Source: Pseudohoeflea suaedae
GTDB taxonomy: Bacteria > Pseudomonadota > Alphaproteobacteria > Rhizobiales > Rhizobiaceae
Reading direction: 5' to 3'
Length of the DNA stretch: 64,000 bases
Assembly: GCF_004354915.1 (NCBI RefSeq)
Contig: NZ_SMSI01000001.1
Location: forward strand, 1,674,001 to 1,738,000
The notes under the pieces were generated by a model. The model did not search any database. It was given only the letters and a program-made list of their open reading frames with translations, and was not told the DNA's origin. Both the position numbers and the translations under genes were made by a program. This document shows positions 26,138 to 35,970 of the stretch, piece after piece (the stretch's first letter is position 1; every line of letters begins with the position of its first letter).

Positions 26138-26517
26138 TCCGGGCATGACGAAAGAGGGGCATTTGCTCGGTCTCTTAGTGCCGATCTGTGAGCTCGGGCG
26201 AGGGCGCACCCCGTGAGGCGGGATCACGGTGTGGATGCCCGGATCAAGTCCGGGCATGACGATGAGGAGGGATCTTGGCTGCCTCTTCAAGTCGTGGTTG
26301 CTGCAACTGCTCCGACGGTGAATGCCGACTGAAGGCCTTCGTCCTGTTAGTCCTGCGAGTGGCGTTTCAACGACGCTCTTCTTCGCAGCGCACGTCTCTT
26401 GCCCGGAGAGTGACCGGAAACGATCAACTTTGACGCTCAGCAACAACGACCTCGGCTGTCGTGCGATCCCTTCACCTTCGTCATGCCCGGATTTGATCCG
26501 GGCATCCATACCGTGAT
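26138..26517. repeat. 380-bp direct repeat, right copy
   Basis: Right copy of the repeat described at 25376. Palindromes are at 26124-26146, 26235-26257 and 26483-26505. The repeat boundary falls inside the first palindrome: the left copy reads the palindrome in one orientation and the right copy in the other, so the junction probably arose by recombination in the palindrome. Confidence 0.9.
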
Positions 26518-26557
26518 GTTGCGTACCCGTACACTCGAGATACGAAGCGCAAACAAG

Positions 26558-26581
26558 AAGGCCGCCCCGAGAGGCGGCCTT
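26558..26581 (-). terminator. Terminator of nrdJ
   Basis: Perfect 9-bp stem AAGGCCGCC/GGCGGCCTT with a 6-nt loop; on the minus strand it is followed by CTTGTTT. It lies 26 bp after the nrdJ stop. Confidence 0.65.
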
Positions 26582-26607
26582 CTGTATTTCATCAGGCTTT
26601 CAGCCGA

Positions 26608-29600
26608 TCAGCTGCAGCCGCTCGTCGAGCCACACGTGTCGCACTTCTCGCAGGTGCCGTTGCGCACCATCGTGAAGTTCTGGCACTCCGAGCACATGTT
26701 GCCGGTATAGCCCTGGGCGATCGACTGGAGGCGGCGCTCGGCCTCGATCTTCTTGGCGTCCGTCTTCGTCTCGGACTTGGCCTGGGCCGCGTCGTTGGCG
26801 GCCTGCTCGGTGAACAGCGCGTTGGTTTCGCGCAGTTCCTCGGCAGCCACTTCCTCGGCGAGTTCGGCGGCACGCTCTTCATAGTCGCGCTTGAAGGCGC
26901 GGGCCTCGTCCTCGTCCACCTCGGCGATCGCCTCGATCTTGCGGGCCGTTGCGGTTGCGAGCGCGGTCACGTTGGTGAGCTTGCCGCCCTTGATCGGCTG
27001 GTTGGCCGCCGATCCCTTGGGCTCGCCGCTGCCTGCCTGGCTGGAAACCAGCGTCGGCTTGTAGCCACGGGTCAGACCCTTGGAGAAGAGGTCGGCCTTG
27101 CCTTCCTTCATGCCCTTGCCGAGTGCGGTGGCGCCGAAATCGGACTGGTCGACATGCGCGAGGTCGTGGCGGCCCAGATAGGAGATCGCCAGTTCGCGGA
27201 ACACGTAGTCGAGGATCGACGTGGCGTTCTTGATCGCGTCGTTGCCGAGAACCATGCCGGCCGGCTCGAACTTGGTGAAGGTGAAGGCGTCGACATATTC
27301 CTCGAGCGGAACGCCGTACTGCAGACCCAGCGACACCGAGATCGCGAAGTTGTTGATGAAGGCGCGAAGGGCGGAGCCCTCCTTGTTCATGTCGAGGAAG
27401 ATTTCGCCCAGGCGGCCGTCATCATACTCGCCGGTCCTGAGGAAGATGGTGTGACCGCCGATCTTGGCCTTCTGGGTGTAACCCTTGCGGCGGGCGGGCA
27501 GTTTTTCCTGCTCGCGGATCACCTTTTCGACCACCCGCTCGACGATGCGCTCGGTGACTTCCACCGCACGGGCGGCCATCGGCTGCTCGAGCAGGGCTTC
27601 CAGTGCGTCGTCCTCGTCCTCCTCGTCCTCGATCAGCGAGGCGTTGAGCGGTTGGGAGAGCTTCGAGCCGTCGCGATAGAGCGCGTTGGCCTTCAGACCC
27701 AGCTTCCAGGACAGCATGTAGGCGTTCTTGCAGTCTTCGACGGTCGCCTCGTTGGCCATGTTGATGGTCTTCGAGATCGCGCCCGAGATGAAGGGCTGGG
27801 CGGCCGCCATCATGCGGATGTGGCTGTCGACCGACAGGTAGCGCTTGCCGATCTTGCCGCACGGATTGGCGCAGTCGAAGACCGGGTAGTGCTCGGTCTT
27901 CAGGTGGGGCGCGCCTTCGAGCGTCATCGCACCGCAGATGTGGATGTTGGCAGCCTCGATATCCTTCTTGGAGAAGCCCAGTGCCGGCAGCATCTCGAAG
28001 GTGAAGTCGTTGAGCTGCTCGTCGGTGAAGCCGAGGACGTCCCTGCAGAACTCTTCGCCCAGCGTCCACTTGTTGAAGGCGAACTTGATGTCGAAGGCGC
28101 TCTTGAGCGCGCCGTTGAGCGCCTCGATCTTCTCGTCGGTCAGCCCCTTGGCCTTGAGCGAACCCGGGTTGATCGCGGGCGCCTGGTTGAGGTTGCCGTG
28201 ACCGACCGCATAGGCTTCGATCTCGGCGATCTGGCTTTCCGAGTAACCGAGCGTGCGGAGTGCTTCCGGCACCGCCTGGTTGATGATCTTGAAGTAGCCG
28301 CCGCCGGCGAGCTTCTTGAACTTCACCAGCGCGAAGTCGGGCTCGATGCCGGTCGTGTCGCAATCCATGACGAGGCCGATCGTGCCGGTGGGCGCGATGA
28401 CGGTCGACTGGGCGTTGCGGTAGCCGTTCTTCTCACCGAGCTTGAGCGCCTTGTCCCATGCCGCCTTGGCGTGGGTGATGAGGTCCTGGTCCGGGCATTC
28501 GCCATGGACGAGCGGCACCGGGTTGACCGACAGGCCTTCGTAACCGGTCGCCTCGCCATGGGCGGCCAGGCGGTGGTTGCGGATCACGCGCAGCATGTTC
28601 TTGGCGTTTTCCTTGTAGCCCGGGAAGGGGCCGAGCTCACCGGCCATTTCGGCGCTGGTGGCGTAGGAGACGCCGGTCATGATGGCGGTCAGCGCGCCGC
28701 AGATGGCGCGGCCTTCGGCGGAGTCGTACGGAATGCCCGAGGTCATCAGCAGGCCGCCGATATTGGCGTAGCCGAGGCCCAGCGTGCGGTACTTGTAGGA
28801 CAGTTCCGCAATTTCACGGGACGGGAACTGCGCCATCATCACCGAGACTTCGAGAACGATGGTCCACAGACGCACGGCATGTTCGTAGGCCGCGATGTCG
28901 ATCCGCTTGGTCTCGGCATCCTTGAAGCGCAGAAGGTTCAGCGAAGCCAGGTTGCAGGCGGTGTCGTCGAGGAACATGTATTCCGAGCACGGATTGGAGG
29001 CGCGGATCGGGCCGGCCGCCGGGCAGGTGTGCCAGTCGTTCATCGTGGTGTTGAAGTGCAGGCCCGGATCGGCCGAGGCCCAGGCGGCATAGGAGATGCT
29101 TTCCCACAGGTCGCGGGCCTTCAGGGTCTTCATCACCTTGCCGTCCTTGCGGGCGGTCAGGTACCAGTCGGCGTCGGCTTCCACGGCGCGCAGGAAGTCG
29201 TCCTTGATGGAGACCGAGTTGTTGGAGTTCTGGCCCGAAACCGTCAGATAGGCTTCCGAATCCCAGTCGGTGTCATAGGTCTTGAACTCGATATCCTTGT
29301 AGCCCTGGTGAGCGAACTGGATAACGCGCTTGATGTAGTTTTCCGGAACCTGCGCCTTCTTGGCGGCGCGGACTTCGCGCTTGAGGGCAGGGTTCTGCTT
29401 GGGGTCGAAGCAGGCGTCGTTGTCGGCCTCGCAATTGATGCAGGCCTTCATGATGGCCTTGAGGTGTTTGGCGACAACCTTCGAGCCGGTGACGAGGGCC
29501 GCCACCTTCTGCTCTTCCTTGACCTTCCAGTTGATGTATTCCTCGATATCCGGGTGGTCGATGTCGACCACCACCATCTTGGCCGCGCGGCGGGTGGTGC

Positions 29601-30414
29601 CGCCCGACTTGATGGCGCCGGCGGCGCGGTCGCCGATCTTGAGGAAGCTCATCAGGCCCGACGACTTGCCGCCGCCCGAAAGCTTTTCGCCTTCGCCGCG
29701 CAGATAGGAGAAGTTCGAGCCGGTGCCCGAGCCGTATTTGAACAGGCGCGCTTCGCGCACCCAGAGGTCCATGATGCCGCCCTCGTTGACGAGATCGTCA
29801 CCCACGGACTGGATGAAGCAGGCATGCGGCTGGGGGTGTTCGTATGCGGAATCGGACTTTTTGAGCTTGCCGGAGAAGGGGTCGACATAGAAGTGGCCCT
29901 GGCCCGGGCCGTCGATGCCATAGGCCCAGTGCAGGCCGGTGTTGAACCATTGCGGGGAATTCGGCGCGACGCGCTGGGTGGCGAGCATGTAGGCAAGCTC
30001 GTCCATGAAGGCGCGGGCATCTTCCTCGCCGTCGAAATAGCCGCCCTTCCAGCCCCAATAGGTCCAGGTGCCGGCAAGACGGTCGAAGACCTGGCGGGCA
30101 TCGGTCTCGGGGCCGAAACGCTGATCTTCGGGCAGCTTGGCAAGGGCCTTGTCATCGGGAACCGAACGCCACAGCCATGACGGAACGTCGTTTTCCTCGA
30201 CCTTCTTCAGGGCCGCGGGCACGCCTGCCTTGCGGAAATATTTCTGCGCCAGAATGTCGGCCGCCACCTGGCTGAACTGCTGCGGGACATCGATATTTTC
30301 GAGCTTGAACACAATCGAACCGTCCGGATTGCGGATCTCGCTCGTCGCCTTGCGGAACGGGATCGACGCATAGGCGGATTGGCCCTCGGTCGTGAATTGC
30401 CTGTCGATGTGCAT
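26608..30414 (-). CDS. nrdJ: Adenosylcobalamin-dependent (class II) ribonucleotide reductase
   Basis: 1,268 residues, the long alphaproteobacterial NrdJ. The radical-site region contains [20 protein letters not shown] (substrate-site cysteine, the active-site NPCSE loop). Other blocks: [40 protein letters not shown], and DQLNDFTF-type EEQLNDF segments. The C-terminal tail ends with the CxxC-rich [20 protein letters not shown], typical of the zinc/redox tail. It makes dNTP precursors independently of oxygen and needs B12. Two NrdR boxes lie upstream, so regulation by NrdR with dNTP/ATP status is expected. A long open frame on the opposite strand is a composition shadow. Confidence 0.97.
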   Translation of the reverse strand: MHIDRQFTTEGQSAYASIPFRKATSEIRNPDGSIVFKLENIDVPQQFSQVAADILAQKYFRKAGVPAALKKVEENDVPSWLWRSVPDDKALAKLPEDQRFGPETDARQVFDRLAGTWTYWGWKGGYFDGEEDARAFMDELAYMLATQRVAPNSPQWFNTGLHWAYGIDGPGQGHFYVDPFSGKLKKSDSAYEHPQPHACFIQSVGDDLVNEGGIMDLWVREARLFKYGSGTGSNFSYLRGEGEKLSGGGKSSGLMSFLKIGDRAAGAIKSGGTTRRAAKMVVVDIDHPDIEEYINWKVKEEQKVAALVTGSKVVAKHLKAIMKACINCEADNDACFDPKQNPALKREVRAAKKAQVPENYIKRVIQFAHQGYKDIEFKTYDTDWDSEAYLTVSGQNSNNSVSIKDDFLRAVEADADWYLTARKDGKVMKTLKARDLWESISYAAWASADPGLHFNTTMNDWHTCPAAGPIRASNPCSEYMFLDDTACNLASLNLLRFKDAETKRIDIAAYEHAVRLWTIVLEVSVMMAQFPSREIAELSYKYRTLGLGYANIGGLLMTSGIPYDSAEGRAICGALTAIMTGVSYATSAEMAGELGPFPGYKENAKNMLRVIRNHRLAAHGEATGYEGLSVNPVPLVHGECPDQDLITHAKAAWDKALKLGEKNGYRNAQSTVIAPTGTIGLVMDCDTTGIEPDFALVKFKKLAGGGYFKIINQAVPEALRTLGYSESQIAEIEAYAVGHGNLNQAPAINPGSLKAKGLTDEKIEALNGALKSAFDIKFAFNKWTLGEEFCRDVLGFTDEQLNDFTFEMLPALGFSKKDIEAANIHICGAMTLEGAPHLKTEHYPVFDCANPCGKIGKRYLSVDSHIRMMAAAQPFISGAISKTINMANEATVEDCKNAYMLSWKLGLKANALYRDGSKLSQPLNASLIEDEEDEDDALEALLEQPMAARAVEVTERIVERVVEKVIREQEKLPARRKGYTQKAKIGGHTIFLRTGEYDDGRLGEIFLDMNKEGSALRAFINNFAISVSLGLQYGVPLEEYVDAFTFTKFEPAGMVLGNDAIKNATSILDYVFRELAISYLGRHDLAHVDQSDFGATALGKGMKEGKADLFSKGLTRGYKPTLVSSQAGSGEPKGSAANQPIKGGKLTNVTALATATARKIEAIAEVDEDEARAFKRDYEERAAELAEEVAAEELRETNALFTEQAANDAAQAKSETKTDAKKIEAERRLQSIAQGYTGNMCSECQNFTMVRNGTCEKCDTCGSTSGCS

Positions 30415-30536
30415 CTCTACCTCTATGTCGCAGTATCGCCGACCTGTCTTTCAGACGGCGCAATTGTCCCCACAAGCCGAAAGTCATTTCCCGGCCAGCT
30501 CAACTCAACTCGTGAAGGTTATTTCGGTCCCCCGAA

Positions 30537-30583
30537 GCCCCTTATCTAGTGTCTATGATCGCCGGAAACACTAAATATAGTGT
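30537..30583 (-). promoter_or_regulatory. Paired NrdR boxes upstream of nrdJ
   Basis: On the minus strand, ACACTATATTTAGTGT (30568-30583) fits the NrdR-box pattern as a near-perfect dyad. A second, weaker box ACACTAGATAAGGGGC (30537-30552) has a perfect left half. Their starts are 31 bp apart, the helical-phase spacing reported for NrdR box pairs. Confidence 0.8.
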
Positions 30584-31074
30584 TAACAAAAAGTTTCTTC
30601 CAGCGCTTTTTCCCCACAAGGCCGCCTGATCCGAGGCCAAGACACCCCACAAACCGGCGAGCCGCGTTCTGCGGCGAAACCAGTGCTTCATGCCCTCGAA
30701 TTTAAGGATTTGGCCGGATCCGGAACTCAACTCTTGCCGTCCCGACCTCGCCGCTCAGCGACCTTGACCCTATAAGCATCGACTCGGCGCCAAGCGTCAA
30801 GGGGTAGTTTGTGACGGATTTTTGAATACAACATATTGTGCGGGGAGGGTGTGGAAAATGGGGACGCCGTGAAGATTTTTTCCCTTTTTCGGGAAGCCCT
30901 GCGCGCCGGGGAGGAGCGGAAATTCAAGCCCTGTCAGGCGTTTACGCGTTAACCTTTTCGCGGTGGATATTTTTGCCGACGAAATTCATGATTGACAGCT
31001 CCGGCGCGTCAGGCGTGCCAGGGCGCGGCCCGCCCACAAGCTCTTGTGCCAGGACGAGGCTTCGAGCGGAGGGG
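30584..31074. other. Gap upstream of nrdJ with no gene seen
   Basis: About 490 bp between the NrdR boxes and the Nudix gene. It should contain the nrdJ promoter at its left end. A short dyad ACAAcatATTGT-like lies near 30827-30838. I find no credible gene and no clear cobalamin riboswitch motif. Confidence 0.4.
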
Positions 31075-31590
31075 TCAGGCGGCTGCGGAAAAAAGCCGGG
31101 TCGTGCGCAAAAGATCGACGAGGCCGGGCTCCTCGATCGACGTGAGGGCCTCGGACAGATGCACCCACTTGCGCTTGCGCTGCTTGCGTTCGGGCCAGCG
31201 GCCGCGTTCTTCCTCGAGCTGCATCAGATGGACATCGACATTGCACACGATATCGCCGTTCTTCGGGCGGAGCTTGAGATATTCATAGCTGCCGAGCGAC
31301 TTGCCGATGGCGGTGCTGATGACGCCGGCTTCTTCCCAGGCCTCGCGTTCCGCGGCGGTGGCGCCGTCCTCGTCGTCCTCGATCCAGCCCTTGGGCACGA
31401 TCCAGCGACCGGTATCCCGGCTGGTGATCAGGAGAATCTCGCGACGCCCCTTGCGTTCGCGCATCACGAGGGCCGCCGCCTGACGGGCGCCCGGCTCGCG
31501 TTCCTCGATCTCGACATGCGGGCGCACCTTTCCCGCGCCGATGGGGCGGAAATGATCGAGAATCGAAAAGATGCGGTCGAAGGCGTTCAT
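31075..31590 (-). CDS. Nudix hydrolase
   Basis: 171 residues from the ATG at 31590; another ATG 10 codons earlier is possible. The full Nudix box is present: G-W-I-E-D-D-E, seven residues, then REAWEEAGV. The preceding strand reads LLITSRDTGRWIVPKG, as in diphosphoinositol-polyphosphate/diadenosine-polyphosphate type Nudix enzymes. Family reaction: hydrolysis of a nucleoside diphosphate linked to another moiety. Substrate not determinable. No operon partner is evident. Confidence 0.9.
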   Translation of the reverse strand: MNAFDRIFSILDHFRPIGAGKVRPHVEIEEREPGARQAAALVMRERKGRREILLITSRDTGRWIVPKGWIEDDEDGATAAEREAWEEAGVISTAIGKSLGSYEYLKLRPKNGDIVCNVDVHLMQLEEERGRWPERKQRKRKWVHLSEALTSIEEPGLVDLLRTTRLFSAAA

Positions 31591-31691
31591 GGCACGACTC
31601 GCTGATTGTCCATGTTTCATGGTCGGACCATACCATGTCACAATCAAGCTTGCGTCAATCGCAACGGGCAGGGGGCCTGGCGGCCCGGCGC

Positions 31692-32189
31692 TCAGCCCTT
31701 GTGGCCGTTCGAGATCGGCTCCTGGTAGGTAAAGCCCATGTCCCAGGGAAAATAGATCCACGTGTCCTGGCTGACTTCGGTGACGAAGGTATCCACCAGC
31801 GGCCGCCCCTTCGGTTTCGCATAGACGGTCGCGAAATGGCCCTTGGGCAGCATGGCGCGCACGATGCCTGCGGTCTTGCCGGTATCGGTCAGATCGTCGA
31901 CGATCAGCACGCCTTCGCCCTCGGTTTCGAGGATGTCGGGGTGGACATCCTTGAGGATCTGCATCTCACCTTGCGTGGTGTAGTCGTGATAGGAGGCCAC
32001 ACACACCGTGTCGATGCGCTTGATATTGAGCTCACGCGCCAGGATGGCTGCGGGAACGAGGCCGCCGCGGGTGATGCAGACGATCGCGTTCCAGGTTTCG
32101 CCGGTGCCGCTCAGGCGCCAGGACAGCGCACGGGCGTCGCGGTGAAACTGGTCCCAGGAAACGGGAAAGGCTTTTTCCGGCATCGACAT
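31692..32189 (-). CDS. gpt: Xanthine-guanine phosphoribosyltransferase
   Basis: 165 residues from the ATG at 32189 with GAGGAG about 8 nt upstream. The start [18 protein letters not shown], the segment [20 protein letters not shown] and the PRPP-binding loop [13 protein letters not shown] are typical of Gpt. It salvages xanthine, guanine or hypoxanthine to the nucleotide monophosphates at the cytoplasmic membrane face. Monocistronic by spacing. Confidence 0.93.
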   Translation of the reverse strand: MSMPEKAFPVSWDQFHRDARALSWRLSGTGETWNAIVCITRGGLVPAAILARELNIKRIDTVCVASYHDYTTQGEMQILKDVHPDILETEGEGVLIVDDLTDTGKTAGIVRAMLPKGHFATVYAKPKGRPLVDTFVTEVSQDTWIYFPWDMGFTYQEPISNGHKG

Positions 32190-32340
32190 GATGGGCTCCT
32201 CGCAAGTGTCGGGCGTTTGCAGGTGCGCAAGGCTGCGCAATATCGAGCGGCACCCGTTATGCGCTGTCGATTATCCGCGCAAGGCCCTCAAGGGCAAGCC
32301 GGGGAGCATTGTGTTCTGGGGATAAAAAGGCGTGCGAGGC

Positions 32341-32366
32341 AAAGGGGGCCGCGAACGGCCCCTTTT
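32341..32366. terminator. Terminator after the universal stress protein gene
   Basis: Stem AAGGGGGCCG/CGGCCCCTT with a tight CGAA tetraloop and T-runs in both directions. It is 18 bp after the minus-strand stop at 32384. Confidence 0.7.
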
Positions 32367-32383
32367 CGTCATCCCTGAAAGTC

Positions 32384-33226
32384 TTAGCGCGACAGCAGGG
32401 TCGGCACAGGCACCTTGCCCATTATCGATCGGGTCACCCCGCCGAAGAGCCATTCGCGCAGCCGCGGGTGACCATAGGCGCCCATGACCAGTAGATCGGC
32501 GTTGGTCGCCTTCACATGCGCCTCGATGACCTGCGCTGTCGAGCGGATGCCGCTGCCGACCGTCTCCACGTTCACGCGGATGCCGTGGCGGTCGAGGCTG
32601 GTGGCGATCTGCGCGCCCGGAAGCGCACTGTCGATATCGGCAAGCTTGTCGGGATCGACCACCACCACCTGTACCTCTTCGGCAGCCTTCAGCAGGGGCA
32701 GGGCATCCTGGACCGCGCGCGCGGCCTCGCGCGAACCGTCCCAGGCGATCAGCACGCGCTTGGCGGGCGTAGTCACCTCAGTCTCGCTGCCGATCATCAG
32801 GACCGGGCGTCCTCCCTCGAACAGCATCGTCTCGAAATCCGTGGCCGGCGCATTGTCCCTGGCAGGGTCGGCCTGACGCGCGATCACGATGTCGGCCGTG
32901 CGCGCTGAAGACAGCGCCGAGGCCGCGCTGTCGCCGCCGGGCGTGCGCAGGCTGCGCCATTCGAACGAGATGCCCTCGCGCTCGCAGGCCTTCGTGAAGG
33001 CATCGGCAACCGCCGACATGCGCCTGTCGGCTTCCTCGTAGAGCGCGTTCAGCGTGGCAGCGTCCGGCATGTCGATGGGCGCTGCCATCATCACGAACTG
33101 CGACGGTTCGCCATGGCAGCCGACGAGGTGAATGTCACGTCCGGCAGGCAGGTTGAGCGCGGCCTTGAGCACCGGATCGACATCGGCGGGGCAGGAGAGA
33201 ACGGCAAGAACGGTCTTGTAGGTCAT
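32384..33226 (-). CDS. Universal stress protein, tandem UspA domains
   Basis: 280 residues. An ATG with GGAG 7 nt upstream. The second half has the ATP-binding Usp signature: LLVMGAYGHPRLREWLFGGV followed by T-R-S-I-M (G-2x-G-9x-G-S/T). The first half keeps the fold (KTVLAVLSCPADVDPVLKAA) but its loop is degenerate, so probably only the C-terminal domain binds ATP. Cytoplasmic, stress-related; ligand and signal unknown. Confidence 0.88.
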   Translation of the reverse strand: MTYKTVLAVLSCPADVDPVLKAALNLPAGRDIHLVGCHGEPSQFVMMAAPIDMPDAATLNALYEEADRRMSAVADAFTKACEREGISFEWRSLRTPGGDSAASALSSARTADIVIARQADPARDNAPATDFETMLFEGGRPVLMIGSETEVTTPAKRVLIAWDGSREAARAVQDALPLLKAAEEVQVVVVDPDKLADIDSALPGAQIATSLDRHGIRVNVETVGSGIRSTAQVIEAHVKATNADLLVMGAYGHPRLREWLFGGVTRSIMGKVPVPTLLSR

Positions 33227-33333
33227 GGAAGGTCTCCATTCACGGGGCGAGAGGAACTGGCCCGATAGGAAACCTTTCGGCGACCGAAAGCCTTGATCAG
33301 GGTCAATCGGAGCGAAGTTGTGATCGCCGCGGA

Positions 33334-34086
33334 TCAGCCGGCGCGTCTGGCCACCAGATCGTCGATCATCGCCTGAACCGCCTCGATGGCTGCATCGACG
33401 TCGCTCTGCTCGGTTCCGCGCACCACGATCTCGTTGGCAAAGCCCGTATCGGTGAACCGGGGATAGGAGCCGATGGACACAGCGGTGTTGGCCTGCGCCA
33501 CCGCGCGCAGGGGTTCGCCGATATCGCCTTCGGGAAGCGGGCAGCCGATGGAGCGCGAAAGAACCTGCCGGCCCTTGCGCAGCGTCGGCATCACATTGTC
33601 CAGCATTGCCTGGAAAACCGAGGGCACGCCGGCCATCACATGAACATTGCCGATCACGAAGCCCGGCGCCACGGAGACCGGATTGTCGATGTGCTCGGCC
33701 CCCTGCGGCATCCGCGCCATGCGCTTGCGCGCCTCGGTGAACTCGACGCCGCGCTTCTGATAATGCGCTGCCATCAGTGCCATGGCCTTGTCGTCGTAAA
33801 GGCAGGGTACGCCGAATGCGCGCGAAACCGCGTCCGCCGTGATGTCGTCATGGGTTGGACCGATTCCGCCCGAGGTGAAGACGTAGTCGTAGCCTTGCCT
33901 CAGCGCATTGAGCGCGGAGACGATGTGATCCTCCTCGTCGCCGACGATGCGGACTTCCCTGAGCTCGATCCCGGCTGCCGTCAGCAGCTCCGCCAGATGC
34001 CCGATATTCTTGTCCTTCGTGCGCCCGGACAACAATTCGTCGCCGATCGCGAGCATGGCGGCAGTGACTGGGGCTGGTTTGTCCAT
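33334..34086 (-). CDS. CinA-like molybdopterin-binding (MoCF) domain protein
   Basis: 250 residues with AAAGGA before the ATG. It opens with AAMLAIGDELLSGRTKDKNI and contains VFTSGGIGPTHDDITADAVS, the MoCF_biosynth signature. The C-terminal CinA nicotinamide-nucleotide amidase domain is missing, so this is the N-terminal-domain-only form usual in Rhizobiales. The full-length family has ADP-ribose pyrophosphatase activity in this domain; here it is inferred only. Confidence 0.87.
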   Translation of the reverse strand: MDKPAPVTAAMLAIGDELLSGRTKDKNIGHLAELLTAAGIELREVRIVGDEEDHIVSALNALRQGYDYVFTSGGIGPTHDDITADAVSRAFGVPCLYDDKAMALMAAHYQKRGVEFTEARKRMARMPQGAEHIDNPVSVAPGFVIGNVHVMAGVPSVFQAMLDNVMPTLRKGRQVLSRSIGCPLPEGDIGEPLRAVAQANTAVSIGSYPRFTDTGFANEIVVRGTEQSDVDAAIEAVQAMIDDLVARRAG

Positions 34087-34319
34087 CGGCAGGTCCTTTC
34101 GAGACCTCAGACATGGAGGTCGGGCGCCGCATTGGCAAGCCCGGCCGTGAAAATGTCAACGCCTAGCCGCGGATATGTGCGCGCCTGCCGTCGAGGCCGC
34201 TGTGAACAGTCAGTCAAGCATTCCGTCGCTGTCAATCGGTCGGTGGTGGCATATCTTCCCGTCACAGGCCGGTTGCCCGCGGGCGCCGGAGACACGAAAT
34301 GACACACTGGAGATTTGAA

Positions 34320-34919
34320 ATGACCAAGCTGCTCGTTCTCTACTATTCCAGCTACGGCCACATGGAAGCCATGGCGAAAGCCGCCGCCGAAGGCGCCAAG
34401 GAAGCCGGGGCCGACGTGACCATCAAGCAGATCCCCGAACTCCTGACCGAAGAGCAGCAGAAGGCCGCCGGCTACAAGATGGACAAGGTCGGCGAAGTCG
34501 CCACCCCGGCCGAACTTGCCGACTATGACGCCTTCATCATCGTCGCTTCGACGCGCTACGGCATGATGGCCTCGCAGATGAAGAATTTCTTCGACCAGAC
34601 CGGCGGTCTGTGGGCGCAGGGCAAGCTTATTGACAAGGTTGCCTCGGTCATGGCCTCGACCGCCACCCAGCACGGCGGCCAGGAACTGGCGCTGGTATCC
34701 ACACAGTCCCTGCTTCAGCACCACGGCATGATCATCGTTCCGCTCTCCTACGCCTATCAGGGCCAGATGGGCGTCGACAAGGTGCGCGGCGGCGCGCCCT
34801 ACGGCATGACGACCATGTCCGACGGTGACGGTTCGCGCATGCCCTCTGAGCAGGAGCTGGAAGGCGCGAAGTTCCAGGGTAAGCGCACCGCCGAGATCGC
34901 CATCAAGCTGCACGGCTGA
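34320..34919 (+). CDS. wrbA: NAD(P)H:quinone oxidoreductase, WrbA type
   Basis: 199 residues from the ATG at 34320, GGAG 7 nt upstream. The flavodoxin-like FMN loop is [20 protein letters not shown]. Further WrbA features: [40 protein letters not shown] and [20 protein letters not shown]. It reduces quinones by two electrons with NAD(P)H as a cytoplasmic tetramer, limiting redox cycling. Read alone, with a terminator 180 bp downstream. Confidence 0.95.
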   Translation: MTKLLVLYYSSYGHMEAMAKAAAEGAKEAGADVTIKQIPELLTEEQQKAAGYKMDKVGEVATPAELADYDAFIIVASTRYGMMASQMKNFFDQTGGLWAQGKLIDKVASVMASTATQHGGQELALVSTQSLLQHHGMIIVPLSYAYQGQMGVDKVRGGAPYGMTTMSDGDGSRMPSEQELEGAKFQGKRTAEIAIKLHG

Positions 34920-35354
34920 CGGCTCCGGCCTGAAAGCTCCGGACAACTGCACGAGCCGGTCGTTCCAGGCAGTCCGATATGACCGGGTGATGCGAGCGGC
35001 GAGGGCGCCAGACCACTCTCGTCGTCACAAGGGCCCCGATCGGGCACTCCTGACGGGCGTAGTCGTCGGTCTCTCCAGTTCCGGCGACGACACCTGAACG
35101 AAGCGGTCCGTGAGATATATCGCGGACCGCTTTTTCTTTGTCGCCCTGAAATCTGCAAAATAATTTAAAAGTTTTTCTGCCCTTGTGCGCGATGCTGGTA
35201 TGACATATGTAAAGTCCATCGAATTTGTTTTTCGAACTTTGTCTCTGGCTCCACTGGCGCCAACTGCGATCTTCCTCTCTCAAATCGATTGACCCGATTG
35301 TTGCGTGCGTTACGCAGCAACGGATTTTCTATGGACGATTGAAAGGAAATCGAC
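34920..35354. other. Gap between wrbA and the cold-shock gene: terminator plus long 5' leader
   Basis: 435 bp. It holds a strong terminator (35102-35138) on the wrbA side and a T-rich stretch before the cold-shock gene that must include its promoter and leader. In the leader, 35300-35321 can form a 9-bp hairpin (GTTGC..TGCG/CGCA-GCAAC) with one bulge. No gene is seen. Confidence 0.5.
35102..35138 (+). terminator. Terminator downstream of wrbA
   Basis: Stem AGCGGTCCG/CGGACCGCT with a 12-nt loop, followed by TTTTTCTTT. Strong and plus-oriented. Confidence 0.8.
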
Positions 35355-35564
35355 ATGACTACTGGAACAGTAAAGTTCTTCAACACCGCCAAGGGTTTTG
35401 GATTCATCGAGCAGGAAGGTGGCGGGTCCGACGTATTCGTCCATGCAAGCGCTATCGAGCGCTCCGACCTGAACACTCTTGTGGAAGGCCAGAAGGTCAG
35501 CTTCGAGATCGTTGAAGACCAGCGCAGCGGTCGCAGTTCTGCAGAGAACCTGCGGGCAGCGTAA
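35355..35564 (+). CDS. Cold-shock domain protein (CspA family)
   Basis: 69 residues. RNP1 (KGFGFIEQE) and RNP2 (VFVHASAI) of the cold-shock domain are both intact; the start is TTGTVKFFN-like ([12 protein letters not shown]). It binds single-stranded RNA/DNA in the cytoplasm as an RNA chaperone. The ATG has AAAGGAAA upstream. A long AT-rich leader with a hairpin precedes it, as is common for cold-shock genes, and a strong terminator follows. Confidence 0.96.
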   Translation: MTTGTVKFFNTAKGFGFIEQEGGGSDVFVHASAIERSDLNTLVEGQKVSFEIVEDQRSGRSSAENLRAA

Positions 35565-35626
35565 CGATATGGCGCTTCTGATCCGTGACCACGGATGTAC
35601 TGGCACGGTATCTTCGAGGCGTTTGG

Positions 35627-35653
35627 AAAGGCCGGGGCAACAGCCCGGCCTTT
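35627..35653 (+). terminator. Terminator of the cold-shock gene
   Basis: 10-bp stem AAAGGCCGGG/CCCGGCCTTT with a 7-nt loop and TTTTTGCTTTTTG after it, 63 bp past the stop. Confidence 0.85.
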
Positions 35654-35747
35654 TTGCTTTTTGCGGCAGCCCACAGCCCGGAACATGCGGTCATGAAGGC
35701 TGCCGACGGAGCGGCCGGACGAATTTCATCATGAAGGACGATGTCCA

Positions 35748-35861
35748 ATGAGATTCTTCAGACACATTACAGCGGAACCGATGGCCTGGATCCTCTTTCT
35801 GGTCGTCGCCGCGATCGGTCTCGGCCTCGCCTATATCGTGCTCTCGAGCCTGCATATCTGA
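35748..35861 (+). CDS. Possible 37-residue single-span membrane protein
   Basis: ATG at 35748 with AAGGA about 9 nt upstream; stop at 35861. The product begins MRFFRHITAEPMAWILFLVV and ends LAYIVLSSLHI: a short basic head and one hydrophobic segment of about 24 residues. The codon pattern is GC-rich as in the chromosome. No family is recognised. It sits between the cold-shock terminator and the tRNA-Leu gene. Confidence 0.5.
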   Translation: MRFFRHITAEPMAWILFLVVAAIGLGLAYIVLSSLHI

Positions 35862-35931
35862 TCGGGCGCGGGGAAGTTCGGTCTGGCAAGGCTTGATCCC
35901 GGCGCGCCGCTCGGCTACCGGTCGTCTCCGT

Positions 35932-35970
35932 GCGGACGTGGCGGAATTGGTAGACGCAAGGGACTTAAAA
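35932..35970 (+). tRNA. 5' half of interrupted tRNA-Leu(UAA)
   Basis: Contains the acceptor 5' strand GCGGACG, the D arm (GAATTGGTAGACGC), the 5' anticodon strand AGGGA and the whole anticodon loop CTTAAAA. The next base should begin TCCCT but instead the insert starts. The 3' half is at 37070-37126. The two halves match perfectly: GCGGACG with CGTCCGC, AGGGA with TCCCT. As it stands the gene cannot give a tRNA. Confidence 0.9.

Noticed and set aside
25376-26517. Short proteins with MDARIKSGHDE or VMPGLDPGIHT
   Set aside because: These are translations of the palindromic repeat, which commonly produces spurious gene calls in Rhizobiales.
27154-30180. A 1,008-codon open frame on the plus strand
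   Set aside because: It lies entirely antisense to nrdJ and is a codon-bias shadow of a GC-rich gene; the sequence has no family features and no ribosome-binding site.
30415-31074. Cobalamin riboswitch in front of nrdJ
   Set aside because: No B12-box-like segment was recognised; the NrdR boxes explain regulation better.
34903-35283. A minus-strand frame between wrbA and the cold-shock gene
   Set aside because: It crosses a strong terminator, overlaps the wrbA 3' end, has no family features and poor codon pattern.
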